Origin: a bacterium
GTDB lineage: Bacteria; Patescibacteriota; Saccharimonadia; Saccharimonadales; UBA4665
Assembly (NCBI GenBank): GCA_021803105.1
Contig: JAJZMC010000009.1
Coordinates: forward strand, 62,001-126,000
Length of the DNA: 64,000 nt
Reading direction: 5' to 3'
In this document: positions 56,680 through 64,000 of the stretch, piece by piece
Position numbering within the stretch: the stretch's first letter is position 1
Layout of the letters: the number at the start of each line of letters is the position of its first letter
Position numbers and translations under genes: made by a program
Notes under the pieces: generated by a model
Told to the model about the DNA's origin: nothing
Seen by the model: only the letters and a program-made list of their open reading frames with translations
Databases searched by the model: none

Positions 56680-58641
56680 TTATTTACTTTTTTTTAAACT
56701 CTTTATAATATCCCTAAGCTCTGCGGCTAATTCAAATTCCAGATTAGCAGAAGCTAACTCCATTTGTGAAGTTAAATCATAAATAATACTACCATATTCT
56801 TCCTTAGGTATCTTCTTTAAATCTAATTTAACGCTAACAGCTTCACTACTTAGAATTGTTTTCATTGAATCTTCAATATCTTTTTTAATACTAGTAGGTG
56901 TCTTGTTATTTTTTTTATTATACTTAAGTTGAATAGCGCGCCTACGATTAGTCTCATTAATACAATACTGTATTGAATTTGTTATATGATCAGCATACAT
57001 AATAACTCGTCCGTTAATATGTCTAGCTGCTCTTCCTGCTGTTTGAATTAACGCTGAAGAACTTCTTAAAAATCCTTCTTTATCGGCATCCATAATAATC
57101 ACCAAACTAACTTCAGGTAAATCGATACCTTCTCTCAAAAGATTAATACCTACTAGAACATCATATGTACCAAGTCTAATATTTCTTAAAATTTCAGTCC
57201 TATCCAAAGTATCTACATCACTATGAATATAAGCAACTTTAATTCCAATATTTGCTAAATATTCCGTTAAATCTTCACTCATCCGTTTAGTTAGGGTGGT
57301 TATTAACACTCTTTCGTTTTTATCGATATTTTTTTTAATTTCAATAATTAAATCATCTATTTGATTTTTAATAGGTCGAATGTCTATCAGTGGATCCAAC
57401 AAACCAGTAGGTCGAATAACTTGCTCAATAACGTTTGACGAAATACTTAATTCATAATCTGCAGGTGTAGCGCTTACATATAATACTTTATTAATATGTT
57501 TTTCAAATTCCAAAAAAGTCAGTGGTCTATTATCTAAAGCACTCGGTAGTCTAAAACCATATTCTACTAAAGCTTCTTTTCTAGCTCGATCACCATTATA
57601 CATACCACGTATTTGAGGTATTGTCATATGAGATTCATCAATAATTAATAAATAATCATCTGGAAAATAATCCAACAATGTGGCCGGCTGTTCTCCAGCC
57701 TCACGATTAGTTAAATAACGACTATAGTTTTCAATGCCTTTAACAAAACCTGTTTCTTCTAACATTTCCAAATCGAAATTTGTACGCTCCTTAATTCTTT
57801 GTGCTTCTAATAATTTTTTATGATTATCAAAATATTTAACTCTTTCGTTAAGTTCTAACTTTATTTGTTCAATGGCGCGTTTAATTTTTTCTTTAGTGGT
57901 TACATAATGGCTACTAGGAAATATACTAATCTCATTTAATTCATTTAAAACCTCGCCTGTTAATGGATTAATCTGGATAATTCTATCTACAATTTCGTCA
58001 TAAAAATCAATTCTGTATGATAATTCTTCTCCAGATGGAAATACATCAACCACATCACCTTTAACTCGAAAAACACCTCGATGAAAATCAATATCATTCC
58101 TTTGGTATTGAATATCAGTTAAGTGTCTTATTAATTTATCTCGCTGACGTACCTCACCTTTTTTTATTGTAATCGATAAATTAGCATAGTCCTCAACAGA
58201 TCCAATACCATATATACAGCTAACACTTGCAACAATTATTACATCTTGACGACTTAATAAAGCATCAGTAGCAGCATGACGTAATCTATCAATCTCTTCA
58301 TTGATTTTAGAATCTTTTTCAATATACGTATCAGACCGAGCAATATAAGCTTCTGGTTGATAATAATCGAAATATGATACAAAATAATGAACGGCGTTTT
58401 CTGGAAAGAAATGTTTAAATTCATTATATAACTGAGCAGCTAGTGTTTTATTATGAGAAATGATTAACGTTGGCTTATTTAATGTCTGAATAACATTAGC
58501 CATTGTAAAAGTCTTTCCAGAACCAGTAACTCCCGCAAGAGTTTGATTATTATTACCTAACTTAAAATTATTAATAATCTGTGAAATAGCTTGAGGTTGA
58601 TCGCCAGTCGGTTTAAAATCACTTTTAAGAATAAAAGACAT
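56680..58641 (-). CDS. uvrB: Excinuclease ABC subunit B
   Basis: UvrB (653 aa) verifies DNA damage and prepares nicking by UvrC. Walker A GVTGSGKT (37-44), the beta-hairpin region YFDYYQPEAY, helicase motifs DESHMT, SATP and QTAGRAARH, and a C-terminal UVR helix (ANLEFELAAELRDIIKSL) are all intact, so the protein is complete. It is a single gene with a 38-bp gap before the gat operon. No Shine-Dalgarno is visible at its ATG. Confidence 0.97.
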   Translation of the reverse strand: MSFILKSDFKPTGDQPQAISQIINNFKLGNNNQTLAGVTGSGKTFTMANVIQTLNKPTLIISHNKTLAAQLYNEFKHFFPENAVHYFVSYFDYYQPEAYIARSDTYIEKDSKINEEIDRLRHAATDALLSRQDVIIVASVSCIYGIGSVEDYANLSITIKKGEVRQRDKLIRHLTDIQYQRNDIDFHRGVFRVKGDVVDVFPSGEELSYRIDFYDEIVDRIIQINPLTGEVLNELNEISIFPSSHYVTTKEKIKRAIEQIKLELNERVKYFDNHKKLLEAQRIKERTNFDLEMLEETGFVKGIENYSRYLTNREAGEQPATLLDYFPDDYLLIIDESHMTIPQIRGMYNGDRARKEALVEYGFRLPSALDNRPLTFLEFEKHINKVLYVSATPADYELSISSNVIEQVIRPTGLLDPLIDIRPIKNQIDDLIIEIKKNIDKNERVLITTLTKRMSEDLTEYLANIGIKVAYIHSDVDTLDRTEILRNIRLGTYDVLVGINLLREGIDLPEVSLVIIMDADKEGFLRSSSALIQTAGRAARHINGRVIMYADHITNSIQYCINETNRRRAIQLKYNKKNNKTPTSIKKDIEDSMKTILSSEAVSVKLDLKKIPKEEYGSIIYDLTSQMELASANLEFELAAELRDIIKSLKKSK

Positions 58642-58697
58642 GTCATAAGTTTAACAGAATTTGAATATCATTGATTAAAAATAATTTTTACTGAAAA

Positions 58698-59261
58698 TTA
58701 ATATAAGTCTTTATATTGTTGATGTATAACATCCAAATGATTTGATAACTCAGTAATTAACTGTGTAGCAGAATCACTGAAAAATATCGATGAACCTTTT
58801 TTGATTGGTTGCGCTAAACTAATTAACATTTTAATTTCTTCAGAAATACCACCAGCTCCTTGCAAAAAGCCAATTGGAGTATCTGACTCAATAGCTATTG
58901 TAAATTCGTGTAATGTACCAAGACGACCACCGATACTAACAACTGCATCAGAAGAAACAATTAATAATGTATCACGACCCACATAATGCAGACCTGTGTA
59001 TAATATTGTATCATAATATAACGTTGGTAATCGATATTTCATAACGTGTTCTACTTTTGATGCAGCTGGAGAAATACCAACACTCATTTGACCACCAGCT
59101 TTTTTATATGCTTCAGCCGCATAATTAGGTAACCCAATAGTAGCACCGGTTAATAAACTATGTCCGGCTTTAGCTATGGCAACTCCAATCGACTCAGCTA
59201 ATTTCTTACCTTCCTCTACACTACTGCCTCTAGCTGCGCCTGACACACATATTTGATACAT
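58698..59261 (-). CDS. LOG-family (SLOG) nucleotide-binding protein
   Basis: A Rossmann-fold protein of 187 aa in the LOG / lysine-decarboxylase-like group. The N-terminal ICVSGAARGS and the GATIGLPNYAAEAYKKAGG blocks plus IGGRLGTLHEFTIAIE (about 110-125; a variant of the PGGxGTxxE motif) define the fold. LOG proteins cleave nucleotide N-glycosidic bonds or bind nucleotide-derived ligands; with SIGGRLGT in place of PGGxGT, activity is uncertain. AAAGGAA precedes the ATG. It lies 16 bp after the 405-residue orphan on the same strand. Confidence 0.85.
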   Translation of the reverse strand: MYQICVSGAARGSSVEEGKKLAESIGVAIAKAGHSLLTGATIGLPNYAAEAYKKAGGQMSVGISPAASKVEHVMKYRLPTLYYDTILYTGLHYVGRDTLLIVSSDAVVSIGGRLGTLHEFTIAIESDTPIGFLQGAGGISEEIKMLISLAQPIKKGSSIFFSDSATQLITELSNHLDVIHQQYKDLY

Positions 59262-59277
59262 ACTTAATTCCTTTTTA

Positions 59278-60495
59278 TTAATTAATAAATATTTGTTTTA
59301 AATTATTATCCTTATTAATTTGTAATAAACTAGTAATATAGTCTACGAATTTAACAGGTTTAAAATACTGTAATAAAAGCTCTCTTTTAAGAGAATCTCT
59401 AGCATAAACTGTACTTCTGGTAGCAAAATTAGCAAGTGAAAGTAAATCATTTGCTAAATCTTTAACATTAAACGAAACTATTTCATTCTTACAAACTTCA
59501 ATTAAATAATCTGTATTATGCCAAAAACTAAACATATTATCTCCAGCCAACATATTACTAATTTTATTAAATTTAACTTTGTTATCTTGATATAACAACA
59601 AATCTTGCGATTGTTCATATGCTAATTCTGAATCTAAATTGTTTAAACCAGACATTTTTACGAGTTCAAGTAAATCATTACTACTATTTTCCAAAATTAT
59701 TTTATAAATATTACCGAAATCTGAATTAAACTTCATAATATCAAGCAAATCATTTTTAACATACCATATTTCTAATTCATCAATAATATCAGTAACTATT
59801 TTAACTACTAATCCTGGCTTAATAGTTGACGATATATCAGCTATACCGACTGTTGCTGTTTCAAAAATTGATCCTACAATATTCTGACCACTAGATTCTT
59901 CAATATTTTTAAATTTTTTTATTACTTCAAATTTAATTGGAATTAATATAAAATCATTAATTGTTAATTTTTTATAATCTTCCAAAAGCTTATTATTTAA
60001 AGCCTTACTTTCAATCATTTTAATAACAAATAAAATATTAAAAACCGTTTCTCTTTTTAGCATTGAGTCTAAAGATCTATATCCTAAAACTTTCATTGTC
60101 TTATTTGGTTTATTATGTTTTATAATCTTTTTTAAAATTGCTGGTTTAATAGCTAAAATTGTTTTATTATCCATTAACTGGGTTAACTTTAAAATTAACC
60201 CACTAATTAAATCAGCTTCAGCTGAAATCTTACTAGCAGCTAAATATCTGAGACTTCTAATTAACTGAACTTCATCCTGTTTAAGTTTTTCTTGTAAAGA
60301 TTTATAAAGCTCAATCGGTAAAGTATCTAAAGGGTCAAGCGATAAAGCCTTAATTTTATTCCTAGTTAATTTTTTTATATGTTCGGTAAAATATATATCA
60401 TTATTATCTTTATTTGTTATTAAATTTGCTTTTCTTAAACCCTGATAGAAGATTGGGTTATTTTGTTTTAATGCAGTGGCTAAAAATTTTGTCAT
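59278..60495 (-). CDS. Large helical orphan protein
   Basis: I do not recognise this 405-residue protein. It is soluble by sequence, without signal peptide, membrane helix or cysteine motifs, and is rich in Leu, Lys, Ile and Asn with long amphipathic helices throughout. A few segments stand out: LDPLDTLPIELYKSL, GYRSLDSMLKRE, FETATVGIADISSTI and SFWHNTDYLIE. No Shine-Dalgarno is seen. It precedes the LOG gene by 16 bp and may share its transcript. Probably a lineage-specific protein. Confidence 0.65.
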   Translation of the reverse strand: MTKFLATALKQNNPIFYQGLRKANLITNKDNNDIYFTEHIKKLTRNKIKALSLDPLDTLPIELYKSLQEKLKQDEVQLIRSLRYLAASKISAEADLISGLILKLTQLMDNKTILAIKPAILKKIIKHNKPNKTMKVLGYRSLDSMLKRETVFNILFVIKMIESKALNNKLLEDYKKLTINDFILIPIKFEVIKKFKNIEESSGQNIVGSIFETATVGIADISSTIKPGLVVKIVTDIIDELEIWYVKNDLLDIMKFNSDFGNIYKIILENSSNDLLELVKMSGLNNLDSELAYEQSQDLLLYQDNKVKFNKISNMLAGDNMFSFWHNTDYLIEVCKNEIVSFNVKDLANDLLSLANFATRSTVYARDSLKRELLLQYFKPVKFVDYITSLLQINKDNNLKQIFIN

Positions 60496-60553
60496 TATTA
60501 TTTTTTTTATTTATATTTTAATTTTAACATAAGCTTGTAGTAAGATAAACCCA

Positions 60554-61555
60554 CTACAAACGACTACACCTATACCAATCAGGTGATTTTCTTAAATAAT
60601 TCGCGAGGGCATCTTCGGTCAATAAACCTTCTTGAGCACCGACACATTGAACCACACTCATAGAATTAATCGGTGCCCATTGCAACGCACCCTCAATAGT
60701 ATTACCTTTAATTAAGGCCGCAACAAAAGTTGAGGCGAAAGCATCACCAGCTCCAGTACGATCTTTTGGAGGTGCTACGTCAGGATATAACGGCATAGAA
60801 TATCTATCTGTACCGTTTGAAGCATAAGCACCACTAGGTCCATCAGTGATCACAACAACTTGTGGACCTAAATCATGTAATTTATTAAATAAATCATGTA
60901 AATCTTCATGATTACCTCCACTGACTAAAACTGCTTCTTCCCGATTTAAGATTAAAACATTAGATTTTTGGTAAATTCTTCTAACGCTATCATTCGATAA
61001 ATCCATTTGGAAAGTACCGGGTTGAAAAGCTAAATTGATACCTGATACCGTATCTAACCAATCTGCTATTTTATTATGATAATCACCAGCGTGCTCCGAA
61101 ACAGAACTAAGATAAATCCATTTTGGTTCTTCAGCTGGTATAACATGAGGCCAATGATAATCATAATTTTCATGTTTGATTAAAATTGTTCTTTCATCTC
61201 CATACCATAAAACATAATGATAATTACTCTTTTTACCACCATTAACACGTACAAACCTAGTGTCAACATTATTTTTTGCCAAAGCTCTTATCATATCGCG
61301 CCCATGATCGTCATCACCAACATTAGTAATAAAGGAGCTATTTAAACCTAACCTAGAGAAAGCCACAGCCGCATTAGACGCATTACCAACAGCTTCGATA
61401 ACCTCGACATGATCATATGGAAGTTTAGTACCAAACTGCATATTTAACCATAATCCATTTTCATTTTGATAAACACTAGCTTGATTATCCATCAATTTTA
61501 TAAAAGCGTCTGTGACGATATCACCGACACTAATTACATCAATTTTTGTTTGCAT
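60554..61555 (-). CDS. PfkB-family carbohydrate kinase
   Basis: A ribokinase-fold kinase of 333 aa that phosphorylates a sugar or nucleoside with ATP. The N-terminal GNASNAAVAFSRLG (about 62-75) is substrate-binding and the C-terminal DRTGAGDAFASTF (about 268-280) carries the catalytic Asp and anion hole. Substrate is not fixed; ribokinase, fructokinase and 1-phosphofructokinase types are possible. AAAGGTGG lies five bases before ATG 61555, so the in-frame GTG at 61564 is rejected. The neighbouring aldolase and transketolase suggest a role in the sugar-phosphate pathway. Confidence 0.92.
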   Translation of the reverse strand: MQTKIDVISVGDIVTDAFIKLMDNQASVYQNENGLWLNMQFGTKLPYDHVEVIEAVGNASNAAVAFSRLGLNSSFITNVGDDDHGRDMIRALAKNNVDTRFVRVNGGKKSNYHYVLWYGDERTILIKHENYDYHWPHVIPAEEPKWIYLSSVSEHAGDYHNKIADWLDTVSGINLAFQPGTFQMDLSNDSVRRIYQKSNVLILNREEAVLVSGGNHEDLHDLFNKLHDLGPQVVVITDGPSGAYASNGTDRYSMPLYPDVAPPKDRTGAGDAFASTFVAALIKGNTIEGALQWAPINSMSVVQCVGAQEGLLTEDALANYLRKSPDWYRCSRL

Positions 61556-61637
61556 TTTTACCACCTTTAACGCTTACTCTTAAAATATTGTATCTAATTT
61601 ATAGTAATCTAACAAGTGCTAGAAAAAAATAATATCA

Positions 61638-61949
61638 TTATCTCAATATCTTATTAAGACTCTTAGTACCAATGATAACCAGTAATGCCATTAATGTAAT
61701 GCTACCCGACGTCCACATTATTCCCCTAACCACAAACGGTGTATTATAATTATAACTAGTGTCCCAAAACCAATACCAAACTATAATACTACTCGAGAAT
61801 AAAATACCACTTAAAACAATACCCCAAGCTGATATTATTTCAAGTTTTTTCATCATACTCGAGCTTTTAATATTTTGTTCTTGAAAAGTTGATTGTAATA
61901 CATCGGGGTTAAATTGTTGATTTGATTCTGAATTATTTTCAAGATTCAT
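61638..61949 (-). CDS. Small two-helix membrane protein
   Basis: This 103-residue protein is of unknown function. It has a polar, Asn/Gln-rich N-terminus (about 1-35) and two hydrophobic segments (about 44-63 and 79-97). TATAAT ends 10 bases before the ATG, TTGATT sits 16 bp further up and there is no Shine-Dalgarno, so a leaderless transcript starting between aldolase and kinase is predicted. Confidence 0.6.
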   Translation of the reverse strand: MNLENNSESNQQFNPDVLQSTFQEQNIKSSSMMKKLEIISAWGIVLSGILFSSSIIVWYWFWDTSYNYNTPFVVRGIMWTSGSITLMALLVIIGTKSLNKILR

Positions 61950-61959
61950 AATAGCTCAA

Positions 61960-61987
61960 ATTATATCATGATGGTACTTTAAATCAA
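61960..61987 (-). promoter_or_regulatory. Promoter of the small membrane protein gene
   Basis: TTGATT (61987-61982), 16 bp, TATAAT (61965-61960). It partly lies between the aldolase stop and the small gene, and would also serve the PfkB gene downstream. Confidence 0.6.
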
Positions 61988-61988
61988 T

Positions 61989-62903
61989 CTAAGGTTTAGC
62001 TTTACCAACCGAATTTAAATCATCAATTTTACTTTCAACCACCGACTGAACTACCGGTATAATAAACTTAGTGATTAATTTTGCTACTGAATATTCATCT
62101 TTGTTTTCCATTAAAGTCTTTTCTAAAGTAGTTCTATAAGCATATCTCATATCTGAATTAATATTGACTTTACTAACACCAATTAAAACAGCATCACGAA
62201 AATAATGACCCGGAGTATCGCTACCACCATGTAGACTAATTGCACAATCAATCGTTTGTCTAATTGATTTTAAAAGTTCTAAATCAAGAATTTTAGGTAC
62301 TGGATATTTACCATGTAAATTACCAATTGCAGCGGCAAAAGTATCAATTCCCGTAGATTCAACAAAATATTTAGCATGATCTGGTGATGAGAAAGTCTTC
62401 TTAATTTCATCATAATCTATTGTTTCATTATGAAGATTAGAACTACCTCCAAAATAATGAGGTTCACTCTCTACTAAGGCACCCGTTAACTTGGCATAAT
62501 TAACTACTTTTTTGGTAGCACTAATAATATCGTCATCAGAAGCATTATGATTAGCTTGAGATACATCAATATGAATAAACTCAAAACCAGCCTCAATACC
62601 TAATTTAGCAGCCTCTACACTTGGACTATGATCTAAATTAATATATACTTCAACTCCGTACTGTCTTTTTAAATTATCTACCATGTCTCTTACTACGTCT
62701 AAACCAATATCGTCAACTTCACCTTGACTAACTTCCACTAATACTGGTGCTTGTTTGACTCTAGCTGCCTGCAAAACAGCTTTTAGTGTTGCTTCATCGT
62801 CTAAATTGAAAGCACCAAAAGCCCAATGTTCGTCTCTAGCTTCATTCATTCGCTGTCGAGCCTTATCGCAATTTAATCTCATTTCTCTTAAAGTTAAAGC
62901 CAT
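61989..62903 (-). CDS. fba: Class II fructose-bisphosphate aldolase
   Basis: A zinc-dependent aldolase (304 aa) cleaving fructose-1,6-bisphosphate (or a related ketose bisphosphate) to triose phosphates. The catalytic Asp and zinc His are in YINLDHSPSVE (88-98), further zinc ligands in ESEPHYFGG and SLHGGSDTPG; the phosphate loop is VNINSDMRYAYR. The related tagatose-bisphosphate aldolases cannot be excluded. AAAGGA precedes the ATG. The start is one base after the transketolase stop, so the two are co-transcribed. Confidence 0.93.
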   Translation of the reverse strand: MALTLREMRLNCDKARQRMNEARDEHWAFGAFNLDDEATLKAVLQAARVKQAPVLVEVSQGEVDDIGLDVVRDMVDNLKRQYGVEVYINLDHSPSVEAAKLGIEAGFEFIHIDVSQANHNASDDDIISATKKVVNYAKLTGALVESEPHYFGGSSNLHNETIDYDEIKKTFSSPDHAKYFVESTGIDTFAAAIGNLHGKYPVPKILDLELLKSIRQTIDCAISLHGGSDTPGHYFRDAVLIGVSKVNINSDMRYAYRTTLEKTLMENKDEYSVAKLITKFIIPVVQSVVESKIDDLNSVGKAKP

Positions 62904-62904
62904 A

Positions 62905-63876
62905 CTATCCTTTCTTTATTAATACGTCATGAGCAGCTAACCTAATATGGTTAGCATCTAGCCCGAAATATTTCAACAACTCATCGGGTTTACCAGACTC
63001 GCCAAAACGATCCTGAATACCCAACCTAACAATTGGTACAGGGAAAAATTCACTACTCAATTCAGCTATTGCACCCCCTAAACCACCATTAACTTGCCCC
63101 TCTTCGATTACAACGCAAGCTTTGGTTTTTTTCAAACTATCTAGAATAGTTGTTGTATCTAAAGGTTTTATAGTAGGGACATGAATTACTTCTACATCAA
63201 TGCCATCTTTATATAAAAGATCAATACTCAAAAGGGCTTGAAAAGTCATAGCACCTGTTGCAATTACCGTTAAATCTTGGCCTGATTCATAAACATAAGC
63301 TTTACCAATTTCAAAAGGAGTATCTTTAGTAGTAAATATCGCCGAAGCTTCACGAGCCAACCTTAAATAATTAGGCCTAGGATTACTAGCCATAGCAATA
63401 GTACATTTTTCAGCTTCAATACTATCGCCTGGAGATAATACAACCATATTTGGCAATCCACGCATTAAAATTATATCTTCTAACATCTGGTGTGTCGCGC
63501 CATCGGGCCCAACACTAACTCCAGCATGAGACCCAACTATCTTAACTGGACGATCATTAATACAAATAGTAGTTCTAATTTGTTCATAATTTCTACCCGG
63601 ATTAAAAGCCGCATATGACGAAACATATGGAATTTTACCACCAGCAGCCAAACCAGAACCAACGGTTACTAAATTTTGTTCGGCTACACCTAACTCAAAA
63701 AATCTCTCTGGATAAGCTTCAGCAAACAAACTCATTTGCGTTGATTCAGTTAAATCAGCACAACAGGCTACTACTTGTTCATTAATTTTACCGACAGCTA
63801 ATAATCCTCTTCCAAAACCCTTACGAATGGGCTCAGTTAAATAACCTTTTCTAAAATCAACTAACTGCAAATCCAT
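62905..63876 (-). CDS. Transketolase, C-terminal subunit
   Basis: The second half of a split transketolase (323 aa): pyrimidine-binding domain and C-terminal domain. The ThDP-activating Glu is in FFELGVAEQNL (about 58-68), with YVSSYAAFNPGR, GSHAGVSVGPDGATHQ and the C-terminal VIEEGQVNGGLGGAIAE characteristic. It needs the N-terminal subunit, whose gene is truncated at the right edge. It moves two-carbon units between sugar phosphates. AGGAA lies six bases before ATG 63876; the earlier ATG 63882 is too close to it, so 63876 is chosen. Confidence 0.93.
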   Translation of the reverse strand: MDLQLVDFRKGYLTEPIRKGFGRGLLAVGKINEQVVACCADLTESTQMSLFAEAYPERFFELGVAEQNLVTVGSGLAAGGKIPYVSSYAAFNPGRNYEQIRTTICINDRPVKIVGSHAGVSVGPDGATHQMLEDIILMRGLPNMVVLSPGDSIEAEKCTIAMASNPRPNYLRLAREASAIFTTKDTPFEIGKAYVYESGQDLTVIATGAMTFQALLSIDLLYKDGIDVEVIHVPTIKPLDTTTILDSLKKTKACVVIEEGQVNGGLGGAIAELSSEFFPVPIVRLGIQDRFGESGKPDELLKYFGLDANHIRLAAHDVLIKKG

Positions 63877-63926
63877 AATCATTTCCTGTTAACTTAGATT
63901 TTTCAAATAAATCAATAATTAATATT

Positions 63927-64000
63927 TTAAAGATGCTCACTAGTAATTTTACCCCTTAACGTTCTTAACTCATTTAAAGCCAATTTAGCTTGCTTATGGT
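63927..64000 (-). CDS. Probable transketolase N-terminal subunit, 3' end only
   Basis: A minus-strand frame enters from the right edge and ends at TAA 63929-63927. It encodes about 24 residues ending KITSEHL. Position directly upstream of the C-terminal transketolase subunit suggests the N-terminal subunit, in the normal order, with a 50-bp gap. The fragment alone is too short to prove it. Confidence 0.5.
   Translation of the reverse strand, partial: HKQAKLALNELRTLRGKITSEHL

Overview
The window is about two-thirds A+T and densely coded. It comes from a bacterium with a streamlined genome that uses TGA as an ordinary stop, for example at the ends of dnaE and rnhB. The gene content points to a Patescibacteria/CPR-type organism, most likely Saccharibacteria (TM7), with moderate confidence. 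Pointers are GatCAB transamidation, a split transketolase, an NAD-type malic enzyme, an M1 aminopeptidase, a type IV pilus ATPase, few biosynthetic genes and many orphan membrane proteins. No marker here fixes the lineage.

Layout. 1-11768 (minus): rpoB-rpoC followed by the str operon rpsL-rpsG-fusA-tuf; tuf is cut by the left edge. 12003-17416: clpP under a CIRCE operator, a small orphan, a nucleotidyltransferase-like orphan, hisS-tig and an HD phosphohydrolase. 17388-23505 is the accessory part: a four-gene minus-strand orphan operon (GNAT-like protein, soluble protein, membrane protein, degenerate metallophosphoesterase), an orphan gene enclosed by an inverted repeat with a structured 3' region, a GT2 glycosyltransferase, a roughly 500-nt gap and a cysteine-bearing orphan. 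23693-29341: tRNA-Leu(UAG), rsmD, a histidine-rich orphan, recG, a methyltransferase and tyrS. 29475-38845: a class A PBP, radA, a membrane zincin, clpC under a second CIRCE, and nusA behind an attenuator-like leader. 39118-48164: aldo/keto reductase, M1 aminopeptidase, rnhB-rplS, malic enzyme, pilB-type ATPase, SpoU methyltransferase and two small membrane proteins, one with a frameshift. 48165-58641: dnaE, galU, gatC-gatA-orphan-gatB, uvrB. 58698-64000: a LOG-family protein, an orphan, then a carbon module of PfkB kinase, class II aldolase and split transketolase.

How it works together. Most of the window is core information processing: transcription, translation factors, aminoacylation, replication and repair. 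A proteostasis theme links clpP and clpC, which share CIRCE operators overlapping their -35 boxes, and trigger factor. Envelope functions are the PBP, GT2 protein, GalU, the membrane zincin and the pilus ATPase. Carbon metabolism is the aldolase/transketolase/kinase module plus malic enzyme.

Three patterns stand out. First, many genes have a -10 box only 6-12 nt before the start codon and no Shine-Dalgarno, which suggests frequent leaderless mRNAs. Second, several universally conserved proteins carry changes at key positions: EF-G has NKIN for NKxD, RpoC lacks both zinc sites and has Asp in the trigger loop, RpoB has Thr at the rifampicin His526 position, TyrRS has TIGN for HIGH, and the PilB-type ATPase lacks its cysteines. 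Third, four convergent gene pairs overlap at their 3' ends.
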